A DNA stretch of 64,000 nt from Avena insularis. Its lineage: Eukaryota > Streptophyta > Magnoliopsida > Poales > Poaceae. Positions 51,461-63,900 of the stretch are shown here, piece after piece. The position numbers and the translations under genes are program-made. The notes under the pieces are model-generated. The model had not been told where the DNA came from. It did not search any database and saw nothing but the letters and a program-made list of their open reading frames with translations. Where the stretch lies: NCBI GenBank assembly GCA_023614405.1, contig CM042686.1:353436412-353500411 (forward strand). Direction: 5' to 3'. Within the stretch, counting starts at the first letter, position 1, and each line of letters opens with the position of its first letter.

Positions 51461-51592
51461 CGAGAAAAGAAGAGGGTTGCTTGGTCTAGAAATTCTAGAT
51501 CGGAAGTGGATCTGAAGACTGAGGATGAGAGGAGGCAGAGAAATGTGAAGAATTCCCACGTTTCCCCCATCAGTCTCCTTATAAAGTGGAGC
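51461..51592 (-). other. Upstream leader of the antisense ORF, cut by the chromovirus
   Basis: Short flank of the antisense ORF start, containing CTTATAAAG (TATA-like on the - strand) near 51,579. It ends at GGAGC, the presumed 5-bp target of the chromovirus insertion. The other copy would lie beyond the window. Confidence 0.4.
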
Positions 51593-54500
51593 TGTAAGAT
51601 CCCTCCTTATTAAAGGAAAAGATCCCTGTGATTGCAATGCTAGTCCCTGGATCAATGCTAGCATCCACAGTTTAAGATGAAGTACACAGATACAAAGGTC
51701 GTTTATTACAGTCATTCCAGAGATAAAACATAGTCTTTTACAACTCATGGCCAAAGGCCTAGTACAAGAGTTTATGGAATAAGTAAATAAACATAAGTCT
51801 TCATCTTCATGTGCCACAGGCAAGCATGTTGAGTGTAGACTCATGACTCCTAATCATCATCAGAGTAACCTGCAACATCATAAGTTACAGCCACAAGGGT
51901 CAATACTTTGGAATAGTATTGGCAAGTGATACCTTAGTATATATTTAAGTGGACTATAAGACTATATGCATTTGGCTGGTGGAGCTTAGGCTTGCATTGC
52001 TCAAAATAGATTTTTCCTTAACTTTTTGAAAACACTAAGTTTTTGCTTGACAAAGTCCATCCCAAGGTATCTACCAATCAGAGACTGAAGATCCACTCAG
52101 GGCATCTACCAATCAAAGACTGAAGATCCTTTAACCCTTGTTCACCCACAAGTTTTATTCAGAAATTGGAGTGATGAGATTCTTGAAGTTTCCATGTCTT
52201 GATGCTCAAATTGTCCTTTACCAGGGACCTGGCTAAGTACTTAGGTTTTACACTCTGCAGAGGTGGTGCACTTTTCCCACAAGCCTTGGTTTCCCAAGGA
52301 TGATCCTTCAGTAGCCTTTCCTTAGTCAGATGGACGCGTTCCAACCTATCATCCCATCTACCACCCACTGTCCAAAAGACTAAGTTCCAGCATCCTAAGA
52401 TCATGGCGAGCCCATAATGCCAAGTGGTTGCACTTGAAGCTTCTCAACATTAGACATCTCAAATCTCTTTGTTTCCTGGGTGGCCATCCACAAGTGAGAT
52501 ACACAAGGTTCACCAGTACCCCTGGCCTTGTGTAACCACTCAACATACCCCATTCTTTCCATTCCACCCAGGTGATTCATTAACTTAGTTGTTTTGTTAA
52601 ATAAAAACAAGTCCTTAGACTTAGAATATTTTTCCATAGTGTGAATATATAAACCACCCTTGTTTTCTAGTAGCTAGGCTAAGCATGGCATGGCAACTTA
52701 TCTTTAGGGAATTCTCCTAGCAATTCTAGCATTCTATTCTAAATAAGTTTCCATTATCAATTGACAAAAGTAGCATGCAAGTCCTAACAAAATATATCTA
52801 ATGCAAGTATAAAATATAGGTATGGAATATTCATGAAGATATCACTTGCATTGGTAGTGTGGAGAGTAGCACTATCACAATCACAATCACTTGCAAAATC
52901 TACACACAAAGTTATAGCACACAATTAAACACAAATATATTCAAACAAAATATATTATGAATGCATGCATGCATGAATCTACCAAGTGATGATTTTTGAA
53001 AACTCAACCAAGCAAGTGCATGAATACAGAAACTAAACAAGTCACAAAATAGCCAAGACAACTTAAATAACCCTAAAACAAAATACTAAACTAAATCTAT
53101 ACTCAAAAGGCCTCAAACAAGTCTCTGCAATTTTAGCACATCTAATGGCTACTATTTGCTAAACAAAAAGGATGGGCAGAAAGGTCTTGTTTTCTGAATC
53201 AACGGTATAAAGTTTGCAAAATTCTAACGTGGATTCAAAAGATATAGGCATTTGAAATCTGGATCAAAATCTGTTTTAAATTCTATTTTCAGATCAGCTC
53301 CTAGCCACGCGTCATGTTCTTATTCGCCTGCAGGTTGCCGGATCGAGCTCCACAGCGTAGGATCTAAATAAAATCTGGCGGCTCAGATCGCGCATCGCTT
53401 GGGTTAAGTGATCTATCGTGGCGTTCGATCCGAATCTAACGGCTACTACTCTTGCCCATAGATGGGCGGCTTCTTGTGATGGCGTGGAACTGTCGGTCGA
53501 CGGCGTTGGCGATGCGAAGCGTAGGAGAAGGAGGAGTAGCTCACCGGGCTCAAGAGGTCACGGCGAAGCTCGTCAGACTATGGTTGGTCGAGGCGCTCGG
53601 GCGGCTGCGATTGCTCACCGGAGTTCTGGGCGGCGGTTGCGTCGGGTGGAATCGTCGTGGGCGTCGTGAATCACCCGAGGCAAGATAATGACAGTTAGGT
53701 TCATAGGTCAAGCGAGTAGTGAGCATGAACGGAAGGCGGCGATGCAGCCTACCGGGAAAACTCGTCGGAGTTGATGTCGCCGTCGGTGCTCGCGGTGTCA
53801 GGTGGAACCGGCGACCTAGGGCAGTACAGGACAGACTAGTGAGGTCAGGAGATGCGCAAAGACATGCTGAGTCAGATTGTCAGAACGAGAGGCAGAGGGG
53901 CCCCTAGGCTCACCGGAATCGATCGCTGGAGAGGCTCACATGGCGGTGCAAAGTTGATTGAGACTGACTGGTGGCGGAAGCGGCGAGTGTTTGGGGAAAA
54001 TGATCGCGAGAGGGGTCTTATAGCGGATGCTTTCGGCGAAGCGTCCGTCGATTAATGCCCAATTACTCGGCATCAACTGCGGCGGTCGTGGCGGAGATCG
54101 TCTGTGAGAGCGAGGGAAGACGATCTTGGCGTGGCGTGGAAGGCCGCTCACTTTCGCGAGAGGCCTTGAATCGAGGTGGGGGTGGTATCGTCTGTTCATC
54201 ATGCTCGTAGCGTGTGAGAAGAAAAGGAGATCCGGGTGGGCTTGCTGGGCTTGATCCATTGCTTGGGCGATTCTGGCCGCTCGGCCTTTTCCTTTCTTTA
54301 AGCCTTTTCTTTTCTAATTCATTTCTGAATAGAATTGATATGAATTCAAATCCTTTTGAATTCAAACTTCTTTGGGATTTTTGCGGGGTTACGTGGGTTC
54401 ACAAACAATCAAATAACCTAGTGGTTACCTTGCAAAGGCTTGGTCAAGCTTGGGTTTCAAAATAAACAGATTTGCTCTTTGCAAATATTTGGAATAGGTT

Positions 54501-54748
54501 TAGAAAATATTTCTAAATTGAAGTCTTGGGTTTAAATGTTACTCCTATTCTTTCCAACCATGGTGGCAAGCAAACAAGATCATGAACAATCAAATCCCAA
54601 AGGATGTTGGCCAATTGAGACAATTTGCCCACATGAAATCATAGCTCAAACTTCTGTCTCCAAATGATTTTGAGAAAAACCCTAAATGAATGAATGATGC
54701 AAGAATGAAATGAATGAGTTTTTGAAACATGATTTTTGGGGTGTTACA
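51593..54748 (-). mobile_element. 3' LTR of the chromovirus (3,156 bp)
   Basis: On the - strand the LTR reads TGTAACACCCCAAAAATC ... GGGATCTTACA (TG...CA). Its full length is recognisably repeated from 60,982 to the window end. It contains no conserved ORF. A GCATGCATGCATG microsatellite lies near 52,962, also in the other LTR near 62,399. The copy is cleaner than the 5' LTR. Confidence 0.9.
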
Positions 54749-54767
54749 AATCTAACCCCTTAAAATG
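54749..54767 (-). promoter_or_regulatory. Polypurine tract of the chromovirus
   Basis: On the - strand, TTTTAAGGGGTTAGATT lies directly before the LTR's TGTAACACC. This is the position and style of the plus-strand primer in grass gypsy elements. Confidence 0.75.
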
Positions 54768-55060
54768 AATCTGCCCTCAGATTGGATTAGCTAACAAAAT
54801 AGGTGAGGTGGTCTTTCGAAGATCATCTTCTCTTTCCCATGTTGCTTCTTCTTGAATGATGATTCCATTGTACTTTGCAAAACTTGATAGTCTTTTTCTT
54901 GTGACTCTTTACGTGGTCTCAAGAATCTTGACACTTTTCTTCATAGGTGAGGTCACTTTCTAGTTGAACTTCTTCCAAAGATATGGTATCTTTCAAAGAT
55001 GTTTCTTCCATTTCGGTGACATTTCTTGAGGCGGCTCACATGAAAAACATTATGAATTTG
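54768..55060 (-). pseudogene. C-terminal chromodomain region of chromovirus pol, frameshifted
   Basis: In alternating frames the - strand gives IHNVFHVSRLKKC, then KVQWNHHS and EEATWEREDDLRK before a stop at the polypurine tract. These are chromodomain hallmarks of Tekay-type plant chromoviruses, which target the integrase to chromatin. At least two frameshifts break it. Confidence 0.65.
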
Positions 55061-56360
55061 CTAGTAAAGATGTGGCGGTTCGATTTCATATGCAGACTTC
55101 TCCTTGCGACTTAAAATGTTGAATGGTCCCACATATCTTGGTGCTAACTTTCCTTTGACTCCAAATCTTTTACTCACGAAGTAGTGATACTCTAAGATAA
55201 GCTCTATCCCCAACTTCGTAAGTGACTTCTCTACGCTTAGCATCTGCGTAGCTTTTCTGTCGAGACTGTGCTATCTTCAATCTGTCTCTAACCAATTTGA
55301 CCTTTTCTTCGGCGTCTTTGATAAGGTCTGGTCCAAACAAACTTCTTTCTCCCACACCATTCCATAGCAATGGGTGGTACACTCTTCGTATAGAAACTCA
55401 AATGGTGCCATCCCAATACTAGATTGGTATTTGTTGTTGTAAGAGAACTCTGCGTAAAGCGGACTTTCATCCCAACTTGCTCCATAGTCCAGGGCACATG
55501 CCCTCAACATGTCTTCAAGAATTTGATTAGTCCTTTCTGTTTGTCCATCAGTTTGAGGATGAAAAGCAGTGCTGAATTCCAACCTCGTTCCTAGAGATTC
55601 ATGAAGTTGTCTCCAAAAGTGAGAAGTGAACTGAGTTCCTCTATCAGACACAATACTCTTAGGTACACCGTGAAGGCATACAATTCTGCTCATGTAGATT
55701 TTGGCTAACTTTGCACTGGTATAAGTTGTCTTTCTGGGTATAAAATGAGCCACTTTAGTTAGGCGATCTACTATTACCCATATGGAATCATACCTGACCT
55801 GGTCCTTTGTAATACGTTAATTTAATCCATACCAATATTTTCCCACTTCCATTGAGGAATAGGCATTGGTTGAAGCAAACCTGCTGGTTTCTGATGCTAC
55901 GCTTTCACTATTATACACACATCACACAAAGCAATGTGTTGGCGATGTCCCTTTTAAGATTGTTCCACCAAAATCTTTCTTTCATATCCATATACATTTT
56001 GGTGTTTCCCGGGTGAATAGAATATGGAGAGTTATGGGCTTCTCGTAAAATCAGTTTCCGCATTTCCGGATCTTGTGGAACACAAATACGTTTCTCGTGC
56101 CATAAAGTACCTTGTTCGTCCATATGGAAACTTTTAGCTTTCCCTTGGCTAATCCTTTCCTTGATCTCTTCGATCTCTTTATCCGTCTTTTGGGCTTCTT
56201 TAATCTTATCCAACAGAGTGGGTTGAACATCCAAAGACATGAGATGTCCTTCTGGCACAACCTCCAACCTGAGTTCCTTGAATTGCTTACACAAATCATC
56301 AGGCAATTCACCTTTGGTAAGACCATTTACAAACGCCTTACGACTTAGAGCATCTGCTAC
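55061..56360 (-). pseudogene. Chromovirus integrase region
   Basis: The 131-codon ORF (55,911-56,306) carries the zinc-binding part: H-P-G-N-T-K-M and a CVMC-like end. The 158-codon ORF (55,277-55,753) carries core signatures: GVPKSIVSDRGTQF with a catalytic Asp, then FHPQTDGQTERTNQ with the catalytic Glu. The ORF at 55,061-55,243 has RFGVKGKLAPRYVGPF, the segment preceding the chromodomain. The GVPKSIVSDRGTQF and GQTERTNQ motifs place it in Ty3/gypsy. The reading frame changes between the zinc-binding part and the core, and again after the core, so no functional integrase is encoded. Confidence 0.85.
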
Positions 56361-57640
56361 TACATTTGCTTCTGGGGTGGTATTGCAAACTCAAGTCAAT
56401 AATCCTTGATAAGTTCTAGCCATCTCCTTTGTCTCATATTGATCTCCTTGGTGAAGATATATTTCAAGCTCTTATGGTGGTGAACACTTCACAACGTTTT
56501 CCCAAGGTAGTGTCTCCATGTTTTGAGTGCATGGACAGCTGACTAACTCTAAATCACAGTAGGATAATTTACTTCATGGGTTTTGAGTTGTCTCGAGACA
56601 TAAGCCACAACTTTTCCTTGCATAAGTATCGGCTCCTAATCCTTGATCTGACATCACAATACCAAATCCTTTTCCAAATCTGGTAGGCAGAACGTGCTGT
56701 GGGACACAAGTCTCTCCTTTAGTTCTTGAAAGCTGAGTTCACATCCTTCAGACCAAGCAAATTTCTTATCTTTCTTTAACAATTCTGTCATTGGTTTAGC
56801 AACCTTAGAAAAATTTTCAATGAATCTTACGTAGTAACACGCTAAACCAAGGAAACTCTGAACCTCTTTTACGTTCTTGGGACTTTTCATTCTGTCACGG
56901 TAGAAACTTTAGCGAGGATCAATTGCTACACCATCCTTGTCATAACATGACCAAGAAATCCAACTTCCTCAACCAAAACTCACACTTGCTGAATTTGGCA
57001 TAAAGCTTATGTTCCTTAGTTTCTCAAGTATCAAGCGTAGATGTCTTTCATGTTCTTCCTTGCTCTTGGAGTAAACTAAGATGTCATCGATGAAAACGAC
57101 AACGAACTTGTCGAGAAATTCCATGAACACTTTGTTCATCATATTCATGAAGTATCTTTGGAGGCGTTGGTTAAACCAAAAGGCATCCTGGTGTACTCAT
57201 ACAATCCATACCTTGTGGTAAATGCTGTTTTAGGTATGTCTTGCTCTCTTATCTTGAGTTGAAAATAACCTGACCGAAGATCAATCTTCGAGAACACACA
57301 TGCTCCTTCTAGCTGATCAAACAAGTCATTTATTCTTGGCAAAGGATACTTGTTCTTGATGGTTACCTCGTTGAGAGAACGGTAATCTATGCATAATCTT
57401 TGAGTTCTATCTCTTTTCTCTGAACAAAACTAGAGCTCCCCAAGATGAAGAACTTGGCTGGATGAATCCTTTCTGCAATTGTTCTCCAAGTTGTTTATTG
57501 AGTTCCTTAAGTTCGTCAACTGACATTTTATAAGGACTCTTTGCCCTTGGTCCAGAACCTGGTACCAAATCTATTATAAACTCCACATCTCTATCTGGTG
57601 GCATTCCTGGTAATTCTTAGGAACACATCCGGATACTCAC
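56361..57640 (-). pseudogene. Chromovirus reverse transcriptase and RNase H region
   Basis: The - strand ORFs at 57,407-57,604, 57,145-57,342 and 56,654-56,890 give successive RT blocks: [40 protein letters not shown], then a FIDD catalytic box encoded near 57,090. The next block is NVKEVQSFLGLACYYVRFI, the start of the RT-RNase H connection. RNase H remnants follow to about 56,400. The blocks are in order but in different frames, so the enzyme is inactive as written. Confidence 0.88.
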
Positions 57641-58010
57641 ACCTAATTGGCTGTGTCCATGCTAACCCCTTAAGAGAATTCAGCTTACTCCTTTTGACTT
57701 AAGTTGGACTTGAATATTATCCTCTTACCTTCAGGGGTTGTGAGTGAAACTGTATGATTTGCACAATCTAGTACTCCCTTATACTTAGTCATCCAATCCA
57801 TTCCCAAAATCACATCCAATCCTTGGGAATTTAGGATTATTAGGTTTACTGGAAACTTATGTTTTCCAAACTCTATGACTAGGTCATGGCATCCAAGTTT
57901 ACTATCATTTCTCCACCGGAGAACTTACTCTTATAGGACACCCAATGGTTTCTCTTGGTAGTTCATTTCTTTAGACAAATGCTTTTGATATGAATGAATA
58001 GAGATGCAGT
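57641..58010 (-). pseudogene. Chromovirus protease region
   Basis: FVLLDTA...FIH in the - strand ORF 57,963-58,199 corresponds to the aspartic-protease active site, normally LDTGAS. The Gly is missing, consistent with a 3-bp loss, and neighbouring residues are altered. The rest of the domain is scattered over frames down to about 57,650. Confidence 0.6.
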
Positions 58011-59144
58011 GTCAAGAAGTACAAATGCTGAGATGGAATTGAGTGAACTTACGACAGCGGCATCGGGTTCTTCCATAGACTTCCTCCACATTGATGTGGT
58101 TAACACATCCTTTCTGAAAAGGGTTGGGTTTGTTAGGTCCTTCAACGTTCTTCTCGGGGCACTCATTAGCATAATGCCCGGCTTCTTGCATTGAAGCATT
58201 CAACTGTTGTTGTCCTTCTTAGGTTGACTTCACTTCCACTTCCACTTCCACTATGGTGGCTCTTATATCCACTCTTGTGGTTCTTGTACTTATCATTGTC
58301 ATGTCTGCGATGATGCTTGTTGTCATGACGGTTGTGGTTGTGGTGCTTATTAAACTTCCCACTTGTGGGATCTGGTGACACTATCATCATAGTGAGATCG
58401 TTTATAATCGATCGAGCTATGCTTGTCAGTGTTTCCTCTTTCTACTCTCAACTTGCTTCATTTTATTCTCCACAATAACAGCCTTGTCACCTGTTGGTAA
58501 GTTGGAACATATGCCACAGACAGTTGCAGATTCAGCTCATCATTCAAGCCTTCCAGAAACTTCTCCTTCCTTTTGGCATCAGTGTCAACCTCATCTGGTG
58601 CATAGCGTGCTAGATTGTTGAACTCTTCGATGTATTGAACCGCAGCGTGGTGGTATTTGTTCCAGTTGAAAATTCCTTCTTTTCAGGCTCATCATACGGT
58701 GAGATATGAGTAGATAAAATCCATCTTCAAAGATAGCCCAAGTCACCTCATCAATAGGCGTGGTAATCTGGAAGTTGTCCCACCATCGTGGCTGGTCCTT
58801 CCAAGATGTCTTCGCGAACGACCTTTTCAGCATCTGTGCATCCTCGGTCACTAAGTCTTTGTTCTGAGCGTAGCCAATCATTGGCCACCATGGGATCGAT
58901 CGTTCTGGCCTTAGCTGGCCTTAGGCAATCTGGTGAGCATATCAAAACACGGAGGTTGTTGTTGTTGTTGTTATTATTGTTGTTATTGTTGTTGTTGGGG
59001 TTGTTGTTGTTGTTGTTGTTGTTCTGGTTACGGATGAGCGTGGTCATCATTGCATAAGGCGTATCTGCGCATTCATCATTTGTTGCATTTAGGGGTAATG
59101 TTGGGGTTGGGGTTGGTGTTGGTGTTTGCGACGGGAGGCATCAT
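58011..59144 (-). pseudogene. Chromovirus gag
   Basis: The likely start is ATGATGCCTCCC at 59,144 on the - strand. Recognisable parts in order: a polyasparagine run (about 58,950-59,025, from a GTT/TTA microsatellite), a matrix-capsid start containing DPMVANDWLR, the capsid core with RWWDNFQ and VTWAIFEDGF (58,591-58,881), a basic Arg/His/Lys-rich stretch, and a CCHC zinc knuckle (QCKKPG...ANECPEK) near 58,140-58,200. The knuckle is split by a 1-nt indel. Several frameshifts mean no full-length capsid protein is encoded. Confidence 0.8.
58950..59025. repeat. GTT-type trinucleotide microsatellite in gag
   Basis: About 25 triplets, mostly GTT with a few TTA/GGG interruptions, encode polyasparagine on the - strand and polyleucine on the + strand. 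It remains in frame locally. Confidence 0.85.
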
Positions 59145-60968
59145 GGTTTATTCATATAGAGATAAGAATGAGATACCCTTACATGATTTATGCACAATAC
59201 ATACACAAGCAAACACATAGCAAGCAACACTAGGATAAAAGCTAAACAACAAGATAACAAAAGTCTCAAAGTACAAACACACAAGTGGCAAGCCATCCAC
59301 ATGTGGGATATGGTCAACAATAAGTTCACAAATAACAAGTCACGGTAAATAAAGATAACTGAGTAGTCAGATCTACTCGTCGGCATCAATCTCCTCCTCG
59401 ACAAAGGTAAGACCTGCGTTCTCCATTCTTGGTCTTGTTCTCCTCGATGGTAGTGGTCAAAGAGTCGATCTTGGCCTTGAGAGCCCTCTTACGAGGCAAG
59501 CCTCTCAATCCTTGTCTGCTTCTGCTGCTCTAACTCGAAGTCCTTGGACTGGTTCCTGAGTCATATCACGAATCCTCTTGTTCCTATCACGGACACGCTT
59601 CTCTTGACTCTTGAACTTCACGGTCTTGGGTCTCGAACTTTGCCTCCATCTCCTTGACTATCTCGTCTCGCTGAAGAGTTTGTCCTTCTCATGGCTGCAC
59701 CTGGGCTTCGTCATTACTAAGCATGGCGTTGGTCCTATCGGTATCCACGTGCCTAATAAAGTCTCTAAGTCACGGAGGTGCAGGCGTGTAAACTCTTTCG
59801 GTGACCCTCAGTAGTCCTCAAAGTCAATGGACTCTCGTCATCATCACGCCTTGAAGGCGTGGAAGTGAGTGCCTCTAACACTGTCGGGAGTGGCGGCCTA
59901 GCGATCGTCCTATCAGATCCTGCATGACAACCTCCATGCCTCTCTCCTGTCATCGTGCATAGCTTGAAGGCGATGGCCTCAAGTAGTAGGCTCACTGGCG
60001 TCTGGCTGGTTCACCTTGAGCCCAAGGTCCTTCCTCTCAAACTTGGTGAGTGGGTGCACCGTAATGATAGGAAGAGGAGGTCGAGTAAAGTAGTAAACTC
60101 TCTACGACGAGACCAAAGCAGGTAACTGGAACTCCTCAGCAGTCTTTGATGGCAATAGGCATCTATTTATAAGATTGAAAAAGTTAGAACAACACAATTT
60201 AAGATAAACAAGACAAACATTCAAACACATTCTTGGAACACATAAATCATACAAGTCATGCATACAAGTCCATTACATCAACCAAGGTTCAAACTTATTT
60301 AAGTATCATTTTGGAAAATAAGGTGATGGGTGGTGGTCAACTAACGAAGTGCGCTTCTGATCTATCTCATTGGATCGGTGGCTAGCACAATGTTCCTAGT
60401 GGCAATCACCCTATCTTGTTCACATGCTTACATCACTAAGTCTATAATATCTCCTCTTAAGGATTGGTTGGTGATTTCCAACTCTTGGGTATGTTCCTTC
60501 TCTTTCTCTAAGTCTTTTGGAGGTTGAGCATCACCTTGACTCTAGCACTTAGTTCCTTGATAGTCTTCAAAGCTGCTTCTTTTCTTGACTCAAAGAATGG
60601 TGTGCATAAAAAGTGTTGGTGTACATGCAAGCCTTTTTCTTTGTGGTTGTCTTCCTTGTTCTTGTACAAGTGAAGTTGCACCCTGTACTCCCTCCATCCT
60701 CCATCCTTTGGAAAGCCTTTGGCCTGCTTTTCCATGTACTCCCATGGTTTCATGAGGTCCTTGAGAATCTTGAGGCTCAGTCTCACACTCAAGGTCATGG
60801 TCATGAGTGGTCCTTTCTTCACGACTTAGTTGTGGAGTTCATCTACAAATAGAGATGAGAAGGAGAAGATTAGAAAAGTTCTGAGAAGAATAGACAAGTG
60901 TAGAAGAAGTAAAATTTTCCTTAGTGGTTTCCAATCCTAGGGTCATAATCCTACAGGCAACCACGATT
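59145..60968 (-). mobile_element. Chromovirus leader with remnants of an additional coiled-coil ORF
   Basis: About 1.8 kb lies between primer site and gag, on the same strand. One ORF (60,508-60,822) encodes 104 Lys/Glu-rich residues including WREYRVQLHLYKNKED and KEAALKTIKELSARVKV. A second region (about 59,390-59,640) reads, across frames, as helical KFKSQEKRVRDRNKRIRD and KAKIDSLTTTIEENKTK. Both look like parts of one coiled-coil protein, possibly spliced, encoded ahead of gag. I do not recognise it as a standard gag or pol domain. Between them no clear feature was seen. Confidence 0.5.
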
Positions 60969-60980
60969 GCTCTGATACCA
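60969..60980 (-). promoter_or_regulatory. Primer-binding site for initiator methionine tRNA
   Basis: On the - strand TGGTATCAGAGC lies one base after the 5' LTR end (...GATCTTACG). This 12-mer is complementary to the 3' end of plant initiator Met-tRNA, the usual primer of gypsy and copia elements. It fixes the orientation of the element. Confidence 0.88.
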
Positions 60981-60981
60981 T

Positions 60982-63900
60982 CGTAAGATCCTCCTTATTA
61001 AAGGAAAAGATCCTGTGATTGCAATGCTAGTCCACGGATCAATGCTAGCATCCTGATTTACGGTTAGAGATGAAGGTACTGCAGATACAAGGTTTATTAC
61101 GGTCATTTAGGAGATGAAACATAGTCTTTACAACTCATGAGGCCTAGTACAAGTTTATGGAATAAGTAAATAAACATAAGTCTTCATCTTCATGTACGCA
61201 GGCAGCATGTTGAGTGTAGACTCATGACTCCTAATCATCATCGAGTAACTGCAACATGTAAGTTACAGCCACACCAATTCTGGTTCACGACCCGCGAGAT
61301 TGATACTTTGGAATAGTATGGCAAGTGATACCTAGTATATATTTAAATTGGTATAGACTATAAGCACATTTGGCTACAGGTGGAACTGGAAACTTGCATT
61401 ACTCCAAAATGAATTTTTCCTTAACTTTTTGAAAACACTAAGTTTGCTTGATGAGAGTCCATCCCAAGTATCACCAATGTTGAAGATCACTCGGGCATCT
61501 ACGATCAAGACTGTTTGACAAGTCCATCCCAAAAGTGTCACCTGTTGAGACTAGAAGAATTATAGAGTCTGATCAAAGACTAAAATCCTTTAACCTTGTT
61601 CACCTACAAGTTTTATTCAGAAATTGGAGTGATGAGATTCTTGAAGTTTCCATGTCTTGATGCTCAAATTGTCCTTTACGGGGACATGGCTAAGTACTTA
61701 GGTTTTACACTCTGCGGAGGTGGTGCACTTTCCCCTAGCCTTGGTTTCCCAAGGATGATCCTTGATAGCCTTTCCTTAGTCAAATGGGCGTTCAACCTAT
61801 CATCCATCACCACCTTGTCCAAAGACTAAGTTCCACATCCTAAGATCATGGCGAGCCCATAATGCCAAGTGGTTGCATGAAGCTTCTCAACATTAGACAT
61901 CTCAAATCTCTTTGTTTCCTGGGTGGCCATCCACAAGTGAGATACACAAGGTTCACAGTACCCTGGCCTTGTAACCACTCAACATACCCATTCTTTCCAT
62001 TCCACCGGGTGATTCATTAACTTAGTTGTTTTGTTAAATAAAACAAGTCCTTAGACTTAGAATATTTTTCCATAGTGTGAATATATAAACCACCCTTGTT
62101 TTCTAGTAGCTAGGCTAAGCATGGCATGGCAACTTATCTTTAGGGAATTCTCCTAGCAATTCTAGCATTATTCTAAATAGGATTTCCCTTATCAATTGAC
62201 AAAAGTAGCATGCAAGTCCTAACAAAATATATCTAATGCAAGTATAAAATATAGGTATGGAATATTCATGAAGATATCACTTGCCTTGGTAATTATTGGA
62301 AGTAGCACTAAATCACAATCACAATCACTAGCAAAATCTACACACAAAGTTATAGCACACAATTACACACAAATATATACAAACAAAAATATTATGAATG
62401 CATGCATGCATGAATCTACCAAGTGATGATTTTGAAAACTCAACCAAACAAGTGCATGAATACAGAAACTAAACAAGTCACAAAATAGCAAGACAACTTA
62501 AATAACCTAAAACAAAATACTAAACTAAATCTATACTCAAAAGGCCTCAAACAAGTCTCTGCAATTTTAGCACATCTAATGGCTACTATTTGCTAAACAA
62601 AAGGATGGGCAGAAAGGTCTTGTTTTTCACGAGGAATCCATGTATAAAGTTTGCAAAATTCTAGCGTGGGATTCAAAGATATAAACATTTGAAATCTGGA
62701 TCAAAATCTGTTTTAAATTCTATTTTAGATCGGCTCCTAGCCACAGCGTCATGTTCTTATTAGCCGTCTTAGGTTCGCCTTTGGATCGAGCTCCACAGCA
62801 TTAAGATCTAAATGAAATCTGGCGGCTCAGATCGCGTCGCTTCAGGGTTAAGTAATCTATCGTGGCGTTCGATCCGGATCTGTACTTACTCTTGCTGACC
62901 ACGAGATGGCGGCGCTGTAGCTACCGTGAGCTGTCGATCGGCGGCGTTAGATAATCTGAGCAGCGAGGAAAAAGGAGGAAGTAACTCACCGGGCTCGGGA
63001 GGTCCGCGAAGCTTCGTACTGCGGTTTGTCGGCGCTTCGAACGCAGCTGCGATTGCTCACCGGGAGTTCTTTGTGGCGGCGGTTTGCGTCGGGTGGTCGT
63101 CGTGGGCGTCGCTGTGAAGCAGATCACCCCAGGCGAAGATAATGACACGGTTAGAGTTCACGGGGTCAAAGCGAAGTAGTGGCGCATGAGCAGAGGCGAA
63201 GCGAGGCGATGCGTCACCGGGAAGGCTAATCGTCGGAGTTGATGTGTCGCCGTCGGTGCTGGCGGTTAGTCAGGTGGGCTTAAACGGCGACTTCCAGAGG
63301 CGATCTGGAGACGAACTAGTGAAATTCGGGGAGATGCGCAAGAACATGCTTGGAAGTCAGTTGCTAAGAAGCGAGAAGCGAGAGGGGGCGCTAGGCTCAC
63401 AGGAATCGTCATGCGGAGGAGGCTTCTGTCATGGCGGTGCAGGGAAAATTGATTGAACGACGGCCTGGTGGCCGGAGGCTGGCGAGGTGTTTGGGGAAAA
63501 TGATTCGCGGCGGCGAGAGAAGGTCTTGCTAGCGAGATGCTCCGACGAGGAAGCGTCCGATCGAATTAATGCCCAATTACTCCCGGCATCAACTGGCGGC
63601 AGCGGTCAGTGGCGGGGAGATGATGCGAGAACAGGTGAAAAGGAAACGATCTTGGCGTGGAAAGAGCCACGCCTGTCAGCGAAGGCCTTGTGAATGCAGG
63701 TAAGGGGAATACATTTTGTCAGCGTCTGACCAGCGTGTGCTCCATGGCGTGTGAAGAAAAAGGGAGAATCTGGTGGAAACTTGCTGGAAGCGATCATTCT
63801 TTGGGCGATTACGGCAGCTCGGCCTTTCTTTCTTCGCACTCTTTTTCTAATTTCATTTCTGAATAGGTGATATGAATTCAAATCCTTTTGATTCAAACTA

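Noticed and set aside
51270..51515. 81-codon plus-strand ORF
   Set aside because: Shadow frame of the minus-strand PF04195-like exon.
53418..54259. ORFs in the chromovirus 3' LTR as genes
   Set aside because: The same sequence in the 5' LTR does not keep these frames open, and LTRs do not normally encode proteins.
58788..59057. 89-codon plus-strand ORF with a polyleucine run
   Set aside because: It is the reverse frame of the polyasparagine microsatellite in gag.
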